NCBI GenBank assembly: GCA_016874755.1
Contig: VGTH01000037.1
Coordinates: 1-54,908 of the forward strand
Origin: Deltaproteobacteria bacterium
GTDB lineage: Bacteria; Desulfobacterota; Binatia; UBA9968
Direction: 5' to 3'
DNA: 54,908 bases
Positions within the stretch are counted from its first letter, which is position 1. The number at the start of each line of letters is the position of its first letter. The position numbers were made by a program, and so were the translations under genes. Below, piece by piece: positions 33,491 through 42,046 of the stretch. The notes under the pieces were generated by a model. It searched no databases. It worked only from the letters and a program-made list of their open reading frames with translations, and was not told the origin of the DNA.

Positions 33491-36400
33491 CGGCGGCGTA
33501 TCCCGCCGCGACTTCTTGAAGTTCCTCGGCATTGGCACCGGCAGCGCCGCCCTAGCGACGGGCTTGCCGTTGAATCTCCTAGCCGCCGCCAACCCCAACG
33601 ACAATCCGCTCGCCGGCGCGGTCGATCGCAACTGGGAAAAAATCTATCGCGATCAATATAAGTACGACCGCATGTTCGATTGGGTTTGCTCGCCTAACGA
33701 TACTCATGCCTGCCGGGTGCGCGCCTATGTGCGCAACGGCATCGTCACACGCCTGGGCAGCACCTACGATTATCAAAAGTACGCTGACCTCTACGGTGAT
33801 AAAGCGACAGCAAATTGGAATCCGCGCCAGTGCGCCAAAGGCTACACGTTTCACCGCGTCATCTACGGTCCTTATCGTTTGCGCCATCCGATCGTGCGCA
33901 AAGGGTGGAAGGCTTGGGCCGACGCCGGCTTCCCGGAGCTCACTCCGGAAAACAAGAAGCGCTACATGTTCGATAGCCGCGGCCAAGACGAATTCGTGCA
34001 GATCTCTTGGCCCGACGCCTTCGACTCCATCGCCAAAGCGTTGGTCGCCATCGCCGCACGCTACAGCGGTGAAGCAGGCAAGAAACTCTTGCTCGCTCAA
34101 GGCTACCAGCCCGAGATGGTCGAAGAGATGGGCGGCGCCGGCACGCGCACGGTGAAAATGCGCGGTGGCATGGGACTCTTGGGCGTCATCGGCAAGTACG
34201 GTATGTATCGGCTGAATAATTCTCTCGCGCTGCTCGATGCCAAAGTGCGCGGCGTCGGACCCGACAAAGCGCGCGCCGGGCGCAACTGGTCGAATTATAC
34301 TTGGCACGGTGATCAAGCGCCGGGCCATCCCTGGGTGCACGGCTTGCAAACTTCCGAGTGCGACTTCAACGATCTGCGCTTCTCCAAGCTGATTATCATG
34401 GACGGGAAAAATCTCGTCGAGAATAAGCTCACCGACTCGCACTGGTTCATCGAATGTATGGAGCGCGGCGCCAAGATCGTCGTCATCGCGCCCGAGTACG
34501 GGCCGCCGTCGACCAAGGCCGATTATTGGATTCCGATCCGGCCGCAGACCGACGCCGCGCTCTGGCTCGGCATCACCAAGATCATGATTGAGAAGAAGTG
34601 GTACGACGAGAACTTCGTCAAGCGCTTCACCGATTTCCCGCTGCTGGTGCGGACCGATAATCTGCGCCGGCTGCGCGCCCACGAAGTATTTCCTAATTAC
34701 AAATCGGCACTGTCCGCTGACGGGCCATCAATAAGGGTACAGGGGCTGACGGCGCAGCAGCATCAGCAGCTCGGCGATTTTGTCATCTGGGACAGCAAGA
34801 AGAATGCGCCGGCAGCGATCACCCGCGACGACGTCGGCGAAACTCTCGCAAAGAAAGGCTTGGATCCACGGCTGGAGGGAACTTTCAAGGTCAAACTCGC
34901 CGACGGCAAAGAGATCGAAGTCGCTACTCTCTGGACGCTCTACCAGACCCATTTAAAAGACTACGACCTCGACAGCGTCGCCGACATCACCCACGCGCCC
35001 AAGGCGATGATTCAACAGTTGGCAGAGGACATCGCGACCATGAAGCCGGTGGCGATCCATCAAGGCGAGGGGATCAATCACTGGTTCCACGCCACCGAGA
35101 TGAATCGCGCCGCCTACCTGCCGCTGATGCTTACCGGCAACGTCGGCAAGCCGGGCGCCGGCGGCCACACCTGGGCCGGCAACTACAAAGCCGCGCTGTT
35201 TCAAGGCTCGGCTTGGGCTGGCCCAGGCTTTAAAGGCTGGGTGGCGGAGGATCCGTTCAAGATCAATTTGAATCCCAACGCCAACGGCAAAGATATTGCG
35301 GCCACCGCCTACACTAAAGACGAAGAGCCGGCCTACTGGAACCACGGCGATCTCGCTTTGGTTGTCGACACGCCGAAATTTGGCCGCAAGAATTTTACCG
35401 GCAAGAGCCACATGCCGACGCCGACCAAGGCGATGATCTTTACCAACGTCAACTTGATCAACAACGCCAAGTGGGCCTACGGCATGATCAAGAACGTCGA
35501 CCCCAACGTCGAGATGATCGTCTCGGTCGATATTCAGATGACCGCGTCGATTGAATACTCGGACATCGCCCTGCCGGCAAACTCGTGGTTGGAATCCGAA
35601 GGCTTGGAAATCACCGCGAGCTGCTCCAACCCGTTCCTGCAAATCTGGAAAGGCGGCATCCCGCCGGTGTTCGATACCAAAGACGACGCCGACGTGCTCG
35701 CCGGCATCGCCAATGCGCTCGCCAAAGTCACCGGCGACAAGCGTTTCAGCGACTACTTCGCCTTCGCCGCACCCGATAAACGGAACGTCTACATCCAGCG
35801 TTTGCTCGACGGCTGCACGACAACCTCCGGATACAAACTAAATGACATCATGGCCGGTAAGTATGGTCCTCCGGGCGGCTGCCTGCTCAATTTCAGAACT
35901 TATCCGCGCATCCCGTTCTACGAACAGGTGCACGACAGCGAGCCCTTCTACACCGACACCGGCCGCATGCATGCCTACGCCGACGTTCCCGAAGCGATCG
36001 AGTACGGCGAGAACTTCGTCGTTCACCGCGAAGGTCCGGAAGCGACGCCCTATTTGCCCAACGTGATCGTCAGCTCGAATCCATTGATCAGGCCAGAAGA
36101 CTACGGCATACCAGCCAACGCCGAGCACTGGGACCAGCGCACCATCCGCAACATCAAAATGCCCTGGAGTAAGGTCAAGGAAACGAAAAATTTCCTCTGG
36201 GAGAAGGGCTTTCAGTTTTTCTGCCTGACTCCCAAGACGCGCCATCGCGTCCACAGCGGCTGGTCCAACGTCGACTGGCATATGCTGATGGACTCCAACT
36301 TTGGCGATCCCTATCGCATCGACAAGCGCGCCCCCTGCGTCGGCGAGCATCAGTTGCATATGAATCCACAGGCGGCGCGCGATCTCGGCATCAATGACGG

Positions 36401-36935
36401 CGACTATGTCTATGTCGACGCCAACCCCGCCGACAGGCCCTATTTGGGCGCCAAACCGGACGACCCATTCTACCGCGTCTCGCGCTGCATGCTGCGCGTC
36501 ACCTACAACCGCGCCTACCCGTACAACATCGTGATGATGAAGCATGCGCCTTTCATCGCCACGGAGAAGAGCGTCAAAGCCCACGAGACTAGGCCTGATG
36601 GCCGCGCGTTGTCGGAGAACACCGGCTATCAGGCCAACCTGCGCTACGGCTCGCAGCAGTCGGTGACGCGCAACTGGCATATGCCGATGCACCAGACCGA
36701 TACCTTGTTCCACAAGGCCAAGGTGTCGATGAGCTTTATCTTCGGCGGCGAAGCCGACAACCACGCCGTCAACACCGTCCCGAAAGAGACGCTGGTGCGC
36801 GTGACCAAAGCCGAAGATGGCGGCCTGGGTGGCAAAGGCATCTGGAAGCCGGCGACCACCGGCCATTCGCCGGATAATGAGAATGAGATGATGAAGCGGT
36901 ATTTGGCGGGCGATCTAACCAAGGTGAAGCCATGA
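33405..36935 (+). CDS. Type II DMSO-reductase-family molybdopterin alpha subunit (NarG/Nxr/Ebd-like), Tat-exported
   Basis: The 1176-aa catalytic subunit has a Tat signal SRRDFLKFLG (residues 33-42). The [4Fe-4S] FS0 motif is C95-x3-D99-x3-C103-x39-C143, with Asp where Cys is usual and Cys where His is usual. Mo-bis-PGD-binding motifs follow (NYTWHGDQAPGHPW, LTGNVGKPGAGGHTWAGNYKA, NNAKWAYGMIKNVDPNVEM). The late EYGENFVVHREGPEATPYLPN and TPKTRHRVHSGW complete the fold. Its length fits NarG and NxrA (about 1150-1250 aa) rather than EbdA (about 976). Substrates in this group include nitrate, nitrite, chlorate, selenate and hydrocarbons. The ATG at 33405 has a GAAGGGG box. Confidence 0.88.
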   Translation: MSNRIVRDEVTRSSVGRSPDSSLLTPCSPGGVSRRDFLKFLGIGTGSAALATGLPLNLLAAANPNDNPLAGAVDRNWEKIYRDQYKYDRMFDWVCSPNDTHACRVRAYVRNGIVTRLGSTYDYQKYADLYGDKATANWNPRQCAKGYTFHRVIYGPYRLRHPIVRKGWKAWADAGFPELTPENKKRYMFDSRGQDEFVQISWPDAFDSIAKALVAIAARYSGEAGKKLLLAQGYQPEMVEEMGGAGTRTVKMRGGMGLLGVIGKYGMYRLNNSLALLDAKVRGVGPDKARAGRNWSNYTWHGDQAPGHPWVHGLQTSECDFNDLRFSKLIIMDGKNLVENKLTDSHWFIECMERGAKIVVIAPEYGPPSTKADYWIPIRPQTDAALWLGITKIMIEKKWYDENFVKRFTDFPLLVRTDNLRRLRAHEVFPNYKSALSADGPSIRVQGLTAQQHQQLGDFVIWDSKKNAPAAITRDDVGETLAKKGLDPRLEGTFKVKLADGKEIEVATLWTLYQTHLKDYDLDSVADITHAPKAMIQQLAEDIATMKPVAIHQGEGINHWFHATEMNRAAYLPLMLTGNVGKPGAGGHTWAGNYKAALFQGSAWAGPGFKGWVAEDPFKINLNPNANGKDIAATAYTKDEEPAYWNHGDLALVVDTPKFGRKNFTGKSHMPTPTKAMIFTNVNLINNAKWAYGMIKNVDPNVEMIVSVDIQMTASIEYSDIALPANSWLESEGLEITASCSNPFLQIWKGGIPPVFDTKDDADVLAGIANALAKVTGDKRFSDYFAFAAPDKRNVYIQRLLDGCTTTSGYKLNDIMAGKYGPPGGCLLNFRTYPRIPFYEQVHDSEPFYTDTGRMHAYADVPEAIEYGENFVVHREGPEATPYLPNVIVSSNPLIRPEDYGIPANAEHWDQRTIRNIKMPWSKVKETKNFLWEKGFQFFCLTPKTRHRVHSGWSNVDWHMLMDSNFGDPYRIDKRAPCVGEHQLHMNPQAARDLGINDGDYVYVDANPADRPYLGAKPDDPFYRVSRCMLRVTYNRAYPYNIVMMKHAPFIATEKSVKAHETRPDGRALSENTGYQANLRYGSQQSVTRNWHMPMHQTDTLFHKAKVSMSFIFGGEADNHAVNTVPKETLVRVTKAEDGGLGGKGIWKPATTGHSPDNENEMMKRYLAGDLTKVKP

Positions 36936-36940
36936 AAACC

Positions 36941-37025
36941 CGTTCAACGGTTCAAATGCTCAAGGTTCAACGTTGAACTCCGGTTGCGAGACCTTGAACT
37001 GTTGAACCTTTGAACTTTGAACCCG
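36941..37025. repeat. Heptamer array between alpha and the small gene (GTTCAAC/CTTTGAAC units)
   Basis: Units such as GGTTCAA in the first half and CTTGAAC/TTTGAAC in the second half repeat at 7-8-base steps with opposed orientation, centred on a TTCAACGTTGAA palindrome. It fills nearly the whole spacer and would form stem-loops in the mRNA. Confidence 0.78.
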
Positions 37026-37044
37026 AGCGACGAAGGAGCGAGTG

Positions 37045-37404
37045 ATGCCCTTTAAAGATCCCGATCCCAGTGATCCCAACATGCTGGTCGGCGTGATGCT
37101 GCCGGCGGACGCCGAAGCAACCCGCGACATGGCCTACGTCTTCGCCGAAGAGTTCGCCCGCATGGGCTACACGCGCGAGCAATTGCTTTGGCTTTTCAAA
37201 AATCCTTTCTACGGCGGCGCCCACGGAGCCTATCGCTCGCTTGGTGAACAAGAAACACTTTCAATCATCGATGAATGTCTGAACGTATGGGGTAACATCA
37301 AAGTCTCTATTTTGGATTCCGCATTGCCCGCTGACCCGGAGCTCGACGATCCGAGTTCAGAATCCAAAATCGAAAATCCAAAATCTAAAATGGAAAAGGC
37401 GTGA
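37045..37404 (+). CDS. Small unknown protein between the Mo-enzyme alpha and beta genes
   Basis: The 119-aa protein has a conserved-looking acidic core: PNMLVGVMLPADAEATRDMAY, FAEEFARMGYTREQLLWLFKNPFYGGAHGAYRSLG and SIIDECLNVWG. It is helical and has no signal peptide, metal motif or membrane segment. Its last 15 or so residues (from SESKIENPK) come from a heptamer repeat and are probably not functional. The ATG at 37045 follows GAAGGAGCG. Its place between the two enzyme subunit genes suggests an assembly factor or a small subunit. I do not recognise the family. Confidence 0.65.
   Translation: MPFKDPDPSDPNMLVGVMLPADAEATRDMAYVFAEEFARMGYTREQLLWLFKNPFYGGAHGAYRSLGEQETLSIIDECLNVWGNIKVSILDSALPADPELDDPSSESKIENPKSKMEKA
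37361..37396. repeat. Heptamer array (unit AATCCAA) at the end of the small gene
   Basis: Five contiguous 7-base units of the type AATCNAA, the last with two changes, end just before the beta-subunit start. They code the C-terminal residues of the 119-aa protein and keep an open frame throughout. Confidence 0.8.
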
Positions 37405-37412
37405 AGGTAGGT

Positions 37413-38678
37413 ATGCCCAAGGTTCACAACTGGCAGATCGGCCGCGAAATGAACTATCCCTACCCGCAGGCATTTCCGCGCCGGCAGTTTGCGTTTGTCT
37501 TCAACATCAACCGCTGCATCGCTTGCCAGAGCTGCACGATGGCCTGCAAGTCGACTTGGACCTTCAGCAAAGGCCAGGAACATATGTGGTGGGCCAATGT
37601 CGAGACCAAGCCCTACGGCGGCTACCCGCAGTTTTGGGATGCGAAAATTCTCAGCCTCATGGAACAAGCCAATCCCGGCAACCAACAATGGTCGGGTCGA
37701 CCTTCCAACGATAAGAAAAAGCCCTACGGCCAATTCGACGGCAAGACCATTTACGAAGCGCAGAACATGTTGACGCCGGACAGCGCGCGCGTGTTGGGCT
37801 ACTTGCCCACCGATGAGGAATGGAACCTGCCGAATATTTTCGAGGATAATCCGGTCGGCAAGCGCGGTGTTAAAAACGAGCTCGACAAAGAAGGCACGGC
37901 GCTGCCCGAGCACAAGACATGGTTTTTCTACCTGGCGCGCATCTGCAATCATTGCAGCTACCCGGCGTGCCTGGCCGCCTGCCCGCGCAAAGCGATCTAC
38001 AAACGGCCGGAAGACGGCATCGTCTTGATCGACCAGAAAGAATGCCGCGGCTATCGCAAATGCGTCGAGGCTTGCCCGTACAAAAAAACCATGTACCGCG
38101 GCAACACACGGGTGTCGGAAAAATGCGTCGCCTGCTACCCGCGCGTCGAAGGCAAAGACCCCGAGAGCGGCGGCCAACCGATGGAGACCCGCTGTATGGC
38201 GGCCTGCATCGGCCAGATTCGCATGCAGGGCTTGGTAAAAATGAACAACGACGGCACCTGGGCCGAGGACCGCTACAATCCGCTCTACTACATGGTCCAC
38301 GTCGCCAGAGTCGCCCTGCCCCTCTACCCGCAGTTCGGCACCGAGCCGAATGGCTACTACATCCCGCCGCGCTGGGTGCCGCGCGATTACTTGAAGCAAA
38401 TGTTCGGCCCCGGCGTCGACGAGGCGATCGAGCGCTACTCGTATCCAGATCGCGAGCTACTCGCGGTCCTGCAACTGTTTCGCCGCTCGAACCGGATCAT
38501 CTTCCGCTACGAGATCAAAGAAGGACCGAAGGTTTATGAGGCGACACTGCGCGGGCGCAAAGTGACCATGTACAACGACACCGTGATCGCCTATGGCCAG
38601 GACGGCAAAGAAATTTTTAGAACGCAAGTCGAAGAGCCGGTCCACGTGCGGCCCAATAAGCATGCGAACTCGATTTAA
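37413..38678 (+). CDS. Type II DMSO-reductase-family beta subunit (NarH-like, four Fe-S clusters)
   Basis: The 421-aa electron-transfer subunit has four cysteine groups: CIACQSCTMACKSTW, CNHCSYPACLAACP, CRGYRKCVEACPYKK and CVACYP with the later ETRCMAACIG. In NarH the third group has Trp at the position of Tyr in CRGY; there it goes with a [3Fe-4S] cluster, so that cluster type is uncertain here. The length fits NxrB/NarH-like proteins better than the about 350-aa EbdB. It has no leader and would be exported with the alpha subunit by the Tat route. I prefer the ATG at 37413 over the GTG at 37401. Confidence 0.9.
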   Translation: MPKVHNWQIGREMNYPYPQAFPRRQFAFVFNINRCIACQSCTMACKSTWTFSKGQEHMWWANVETKPYGGYPQFWDAKILSLMEQANPGNQQWSGRPSNDKKKPYGQFDGKTIYEAQNMLTPDSARVLGYLPTDEEWNLPNIFEDNPVGKRGVKNELDKEGTALPEHKTWFFYLARICNHCSYPACLAACPRKAIYKRPEDGIVLIDQKECRGYRKCVEACPYKKTMYRGNTRVSEKCVACYPRVEGKDPESGGQPMETRCMAACIGQIRMQGLVKMNNDGTWAEDRYNPLYYMVHVARVALPLYPQFGTEPNGYYIPPRWVPRDYLKQMFGPGVDEAIERYSYPDRELLAVLQLFRRSNRIIFRYEIKEGPKVYEATLRGRKVTMYNDTVIAYGQDGKEIFRTQVEEPVHVRPNKHANSI

Positions 38679-38680
38679 GC

Positions 38681-38715
38681 AGCAACAGGCGTGAGGCAAC
38701 AAGCAACCGTGAAGC
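38681..38715. repeat. Heptamer array (unit GGCAACA) after the beta gene
   Basis: Five 7-base units of the type RGCAACM/GGCGTGA fill the spacer between the beta stop and the chaperone start. The unit GGCAACA also occurs, on the other strand, in the array at 1331-1365, 37 kb away. Confidence 0.7.
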
Positions 38716-38729
38716 CAAAGAGAATCTGT

Positions 38730-39560
38730 ATGAATGAAAACATAGAGAGAACCGAGATGGCAGGTGCCCCAGGCTCATCTCCATCTCAAACCGAGATCGA
38801 TTGCGCCTATTGCCGTGCGGCGATCTACAGCGCACTGGCGCTCGGCTTTCAAGAGCCTACCGACGAAACTCTGTCCCGACTGATGACACTGGACAGCCGT
38901 GCCTCTTTGGCCCATGCCGCGTCGCTACTCTACGGCGACGGCGCTGCGGAAATTACCGCGGCCATCGAGGCGCTGCCTCGTTGGCAGAGAAGCAACGCCG
39001 AAGACCTGGCAGCACGGCATCGGCTCCTGTTTGGCCATACGGCGCGTGGGGTTATTTCACCGTACGAGACCGAATACGGCAACGAAGCGTTGTTTCAACA
39101 ACCGCAGGAGTTGGGCGATCTGATGGGTTTCTATCGCGCCTTCGGCTTGACGCCCGGACAAGGCGTGCATGAACGGCCCGATCATGTCAGCTGCGAGTGC
39201 GAGTTCTTGATGTTTCTCGCTCTCAAAGAAGCCTATGGGCTGGAACAAGACGAGGGCGACATGTTGAGCGAAACCCGCAAGGCAGAAAGACTTTTCCTGC
39301 GCGATCATCTGGGCCGTTTTCTGCCGGCTTTCGCCGCCAGCCTCGATCGAGAAGATCCTGCTGGTTTCTTCGGCGCGCTGGCTCAGCTAGCGGGCCGCTT
39401 CATCGCCGCAGAGTGCGCGCGCCTGGACGTCACCCTGGGTCCGGGGAACTTGGGACTTCGCCCCGCGGAGGACAACAATGTGCCCATGGCCTGCGGTAAC
39501 GCCGGTGATTGCGCCGCCTTGGCCGGCGCCTGCGCCTCGGAGCAAGCAGAGGTCGAATGA
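38730..39560 (+). CDS. TorD/NarJ-family molybdoenzyme chaperone
   Basis: The 276-aa all-helical protein has the TorD/DmsD/NarJ pattern: CAYCRAAIYSALALGFQEPTDE at the start, LAARHRLLFGHTARGVISPYETEYG, LMGFYRAFGL, ERPDHVSCECEFLMFLALKEAYG and FLRDHLGRFLPAFA. Such chaperones bind the Tat signal and guide cofactor insertion in the alpha subunit. The C-terminus carries extra cysteines (MACGNAGDCAALAGAC) not usual for the family. The ATG at 38730 is chosen; the one at 38757 is possible. It ends in an ATGA overlap with the next gene. Confidence 0.82.
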   Translation: MNENIERTEMAGAPGSSPSQTEIDCAYCRAAIYSALALGFQEPTDETLSRLMTLDSRASLAHAASLLYGDGAAEITAAIEALPRWQRSNAEDLAARHRLLFGHTARGVISPYETEYGNEALFQQPQELGDLMGFYRAFGLTPGQGVHERPDHVSCECEFLMFLALKEAYGLEQDEGDMLSETRKAERLFLRDHLGRFLPAFAASLDREDPAGFFGALAQLAGRFIAAECARLDVTLGPGNLGLRPAEDNNVPMACGNAGDCAALAGACASEQAEVE

Positions 39561-40504
39561 GCGCCGCGCTGCCCATCCACTACGAGCCCAAGCTTGTCGA
39601 AGAAGCGGTCTTCCAAGCCGGGTACACCTCTGCGCCTGCGCAACTCAACATCGCGCGCGATCGCCTCTATGAAATCGCCGATGGTGAACAACGCGAACGC
39701 GCTTTTCAAGCCCTTTACCGAACCTGGTTTGCCAAGCTGGGATTGAGCCTGACCATCGAAAAGGCGCTGCAAGAGCAACCGCTCATCGCCGAATCCGTCG
39801 GCGCTTGCTTCGTGGTTTACGCCGCCCATGCCAAGCAGGAAGGCGCGGAGCTTTACGTGAAGGACGAGCGGCGCACCTTACGCCTCGCGCTGCGTCCGGC
39901 AGCACTGCGCAATGCTGACGCGCTGCAATCGTTTTTGCGCAAGGAACTATTTCATATCGCCGACATGCTCGATCCAGCATTCGGCTACGAGCCCACCCTG
40001 CCGAAAAGTCCCGACGGGCCGACCTACGATAATTTTATCACCCATCGCTATCGCGCGCTGTGGAACATCACGATCACCGGGCGTATCGCGCGCCGCGGCT
40101 GGCTAGCTCCGACCGCGCGAGAGGAGGCTCTGAACGAATTCATCGCGGCCTTTCCCATGCTCCAGGAAAATGGCGAAAAACTTTTCAGCCGCTTCTACGA
40201 CAGCGACCACCCGCGCCATGCGGAGCTGACCCCGTTGGCTTTCGATCCGGCCGCCACAGTGGATGGTTCGCGCCCCCATTCCGCTCAAGCGACCCATTGC
40301 CCGCTCTGCAAATTTCCCACTTACGCCTTCGAACCGGCACCGCAAAATCTCGGCGCCGACACCCAAGCCGAGATTACCGCGGACTTCCCCGATTGGTCGC
40401 CGGAAAAAGGGCTTTGCAACCAATGCGCCGATCTCTACCGCGGCCGCCGGATGTCGCTTGCCGCGTTGAAAATGCTGCCAGGCTGGCATTCGCCGACAGT
40501 TTGA
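39557..40504 (+). CDS. Unknown protein with C-terminal zinc ribbon, last gene of the Mo-enzyme operon
   Basis: The 315-aa cytoplasmic protein has a helical N-terminal part (HYEPKLVEEAVFQAGYTS, REDL-like charged helices), a central FVVYAAHAKQEGAELYV segment and FLRKELFHIADMLDPAFGYEP with a conserved-looking E-x2-H. It ends with paired CPLC (about residue 250) and CNQC (about 292) motifs that look like a zinc ribbon. It is coupled to the chaperone gene by ATGA. I do not recognise the family. The coupling to a TorD-like protein suggests a role in maturation of the Mo enzyme. Confidence 0.7.
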   Translation: MSAALPIHYEPKLVEEAVFQAGYTSAPAQLNIARDRLYEIADGEQRERAFQALYRTWFAKLGLSLTIEKALQEQPLIAESVGACFVVYAAHAKQEGAELYVKDERRTLRLALRPAALRNADALQSFLRKELFHIADMLDPAFGYEPTLPKSPDGPTYDNFITHRYRALWNITITGRIARRGWLAPTAREEALNEFIAAFPMLQENGEKLFSRFYDSDHPRHAELTPLAFDPAATVDGSRPHSAQATHCPLCKFPTYAFEPAPQNLGADTQAEITADFPDWSPEKGLCNQCADLYRGRRMSLAALKMLPGWHSPTV

Positions 40505-40554
40505 CCAAAACTGAGATGTTCTTTCTTGCGGCCATTTTTACCCGAGCATAAACC

Positions 40555-40727
40555 ATGCGAAATTTCGACGCACTCCTCGCCCAATCCTCATCCACCCACG
40601 GCCACAGCTGTGCCGGGCAAGTTTTAGGCGTGCGGATGGCAATGGTGGGGTGCCGCGAAATCGGCATCGACGAGCCGCGCGGCTGCGAAAAGTTGATCGT
40701 CTACGTCGAAATGGACCGCTGCGCCAC
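40555..40727 (+). pseudogene. N-terminal fragment of an FmdE-like protein
   Basis: About 57 codons encode HGHSCAGQVLGVRMAM and EKLIVYVEMDRCAT, the metal-binding start of FmdE-domain proteins (formylmethanofuran dehydrogenase subunit E-like). Homology stops at MDRCAT, and the frame runs on into the reverse complement of a P-type ATPase fragment. The remaining three quarters of the gene is missing. Confidence 0.75.
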
Positions 40728-41838
40728 CGCGTGGGCGGTAAGCGGATGGTCGCCGGTAATCATGATGGTTTTGACGCCGGCCCGCAGGCTGAGATCGATC
40801 GCGGTTTTCGCTTCCGGACGGGGCGGATCGATCATCCCCACCAAGCCGAGAAAGATCATGTCGCGCTCACACGCCTCGTCATCCAAAGTCACGCCGGGTC
40901 TGTAAGCCACCGCCAAGACTCGCAACGCTTCATTCGCCATGGCGCGCGCGCTGATGACGACGCTGCACGACACGCCGCAAGGCATGGCGGCGTACGCCAA
41001 AGGCGCGCGGCTGACCGCGCCACAAGCCGAGGCCAACGATCAATAGCACTACGACGATAGCCGCCCGCGCCAGCGCGTGGCCGACGCGATCGAGATTCTG
41101 CTGCAGCGGCGTCTTGCCGCTCTCAACCGTCTGCCGGAGCCGCGCGATCTTGCCAAACTCCGTCTGCATGCCGGTGGCAACCACCACCGCGCGGCGCCGC
41201 CCATAGGTCGCCGCGGTGCCGGCAAAGGCCATATTCCTGCGATCGCCCACCGCGACATCGACGGCGCCAAGTGCCGCCATATGCTTTTCCACCGGCAGCG
41301 ATTCACCGGTGGGCGACGCTTCTTCGATTTTCAAGTTAAACGCTTCCAGGAGCCGCGTATCGGCCGGAATGCCGTCGCCGGTGTGCAAGAGAACGATATC
41401 TCCCGGCACGAGCTGGCGCGCCGCAAGGCTGCGCTCCTCGCCGTCGCGCACCACGGTCGCGGCCGGCGCCGCCATGCGACGGAGCGCCTCCATGGCCCGC
41501 TCGGCGCGGTACTCCTGGACGAAGCCCAACAGCACGGCAAACAGCACGATGATCGCGATGGCGATCGCTTCGACGGTGTGGCCGAGAAAGAGCGACAGGA
41601 TGACCGCCACCAGCAGAATCACAATTAGAACATTCTTGAATTGCGCCATCAGCAGATGCAGCGGCGCAACCCGCGCCACCGCTTGCAGCTCGTTGGGACC
41701 TTGCTCGGCCAAGCGGCGCTGCGCCTCCGCTTCAGTCAAGCCGCCAGCGGCATCGCTGCAGAATTGGGTCAGCACTGCGCTGGGCTCCAATTGGTGCCAA
41801 GGCGTCCCATTGATCGGCGCGGCAGGCATGTTGTGCAT
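40728..41838 (-). pseudogene. P-type (Ca2+-type) cation ATPase with internal deletion and lost C-terminus
   Basis: The N-terminal 270 codons are intact: HQLEPSAVLTQFCSDAAGGLTEAEAQRRL, the A-domain TGES motif (EEASPTGESLPVE), TM1-2 and the start of TM3. Then the sequence jumps, with a frame change near 41030, to a piece of the P domain (ANEALRVLAVAYRP, TIMITGDHPLTAHAVA). The phosphorylation motif DKTGT and the whole nucleotide-binding domain are absent, and everything after TGDHPLTA is lost at the junction with the FmdE fragment. It cannot work as a pump. Confidence 0.87.
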
Positions 41839-42046
41839 TTGGGTCTGAGCTCCTGGCCTGGAAGCGGGCAAAGGCTAAGCCAGCAATGTCACAAGCGAAG
41901 GGCGCGCGTATTATCACAAATGAGATGCACGGCGATTTTTTTCGCACGACCGAGACGCCTGTGCATCGGCTGGTGCGATGGAGGGTCCGGTGGCGCTGCG
42001 TCATCTGCTAACGGTTACAATGGCTGAGACAGCCCCCACCGGGCGG

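Noticed and set aside
31758-38678. Naming the Mo enzyme ethylbenzene dehydrogenase or nitrite oxidoreductase
   Set aside because: Gamma domain and gene context suggest hydrocarbons, while subunit sizes suggest Nar/Nxr. Sequence reading cannot decide without a tree.
17804-38715. Heptamer arrays as CRISPR
   Set aside because: Units are 7 bases with no spacers of constant length and no cas genes.
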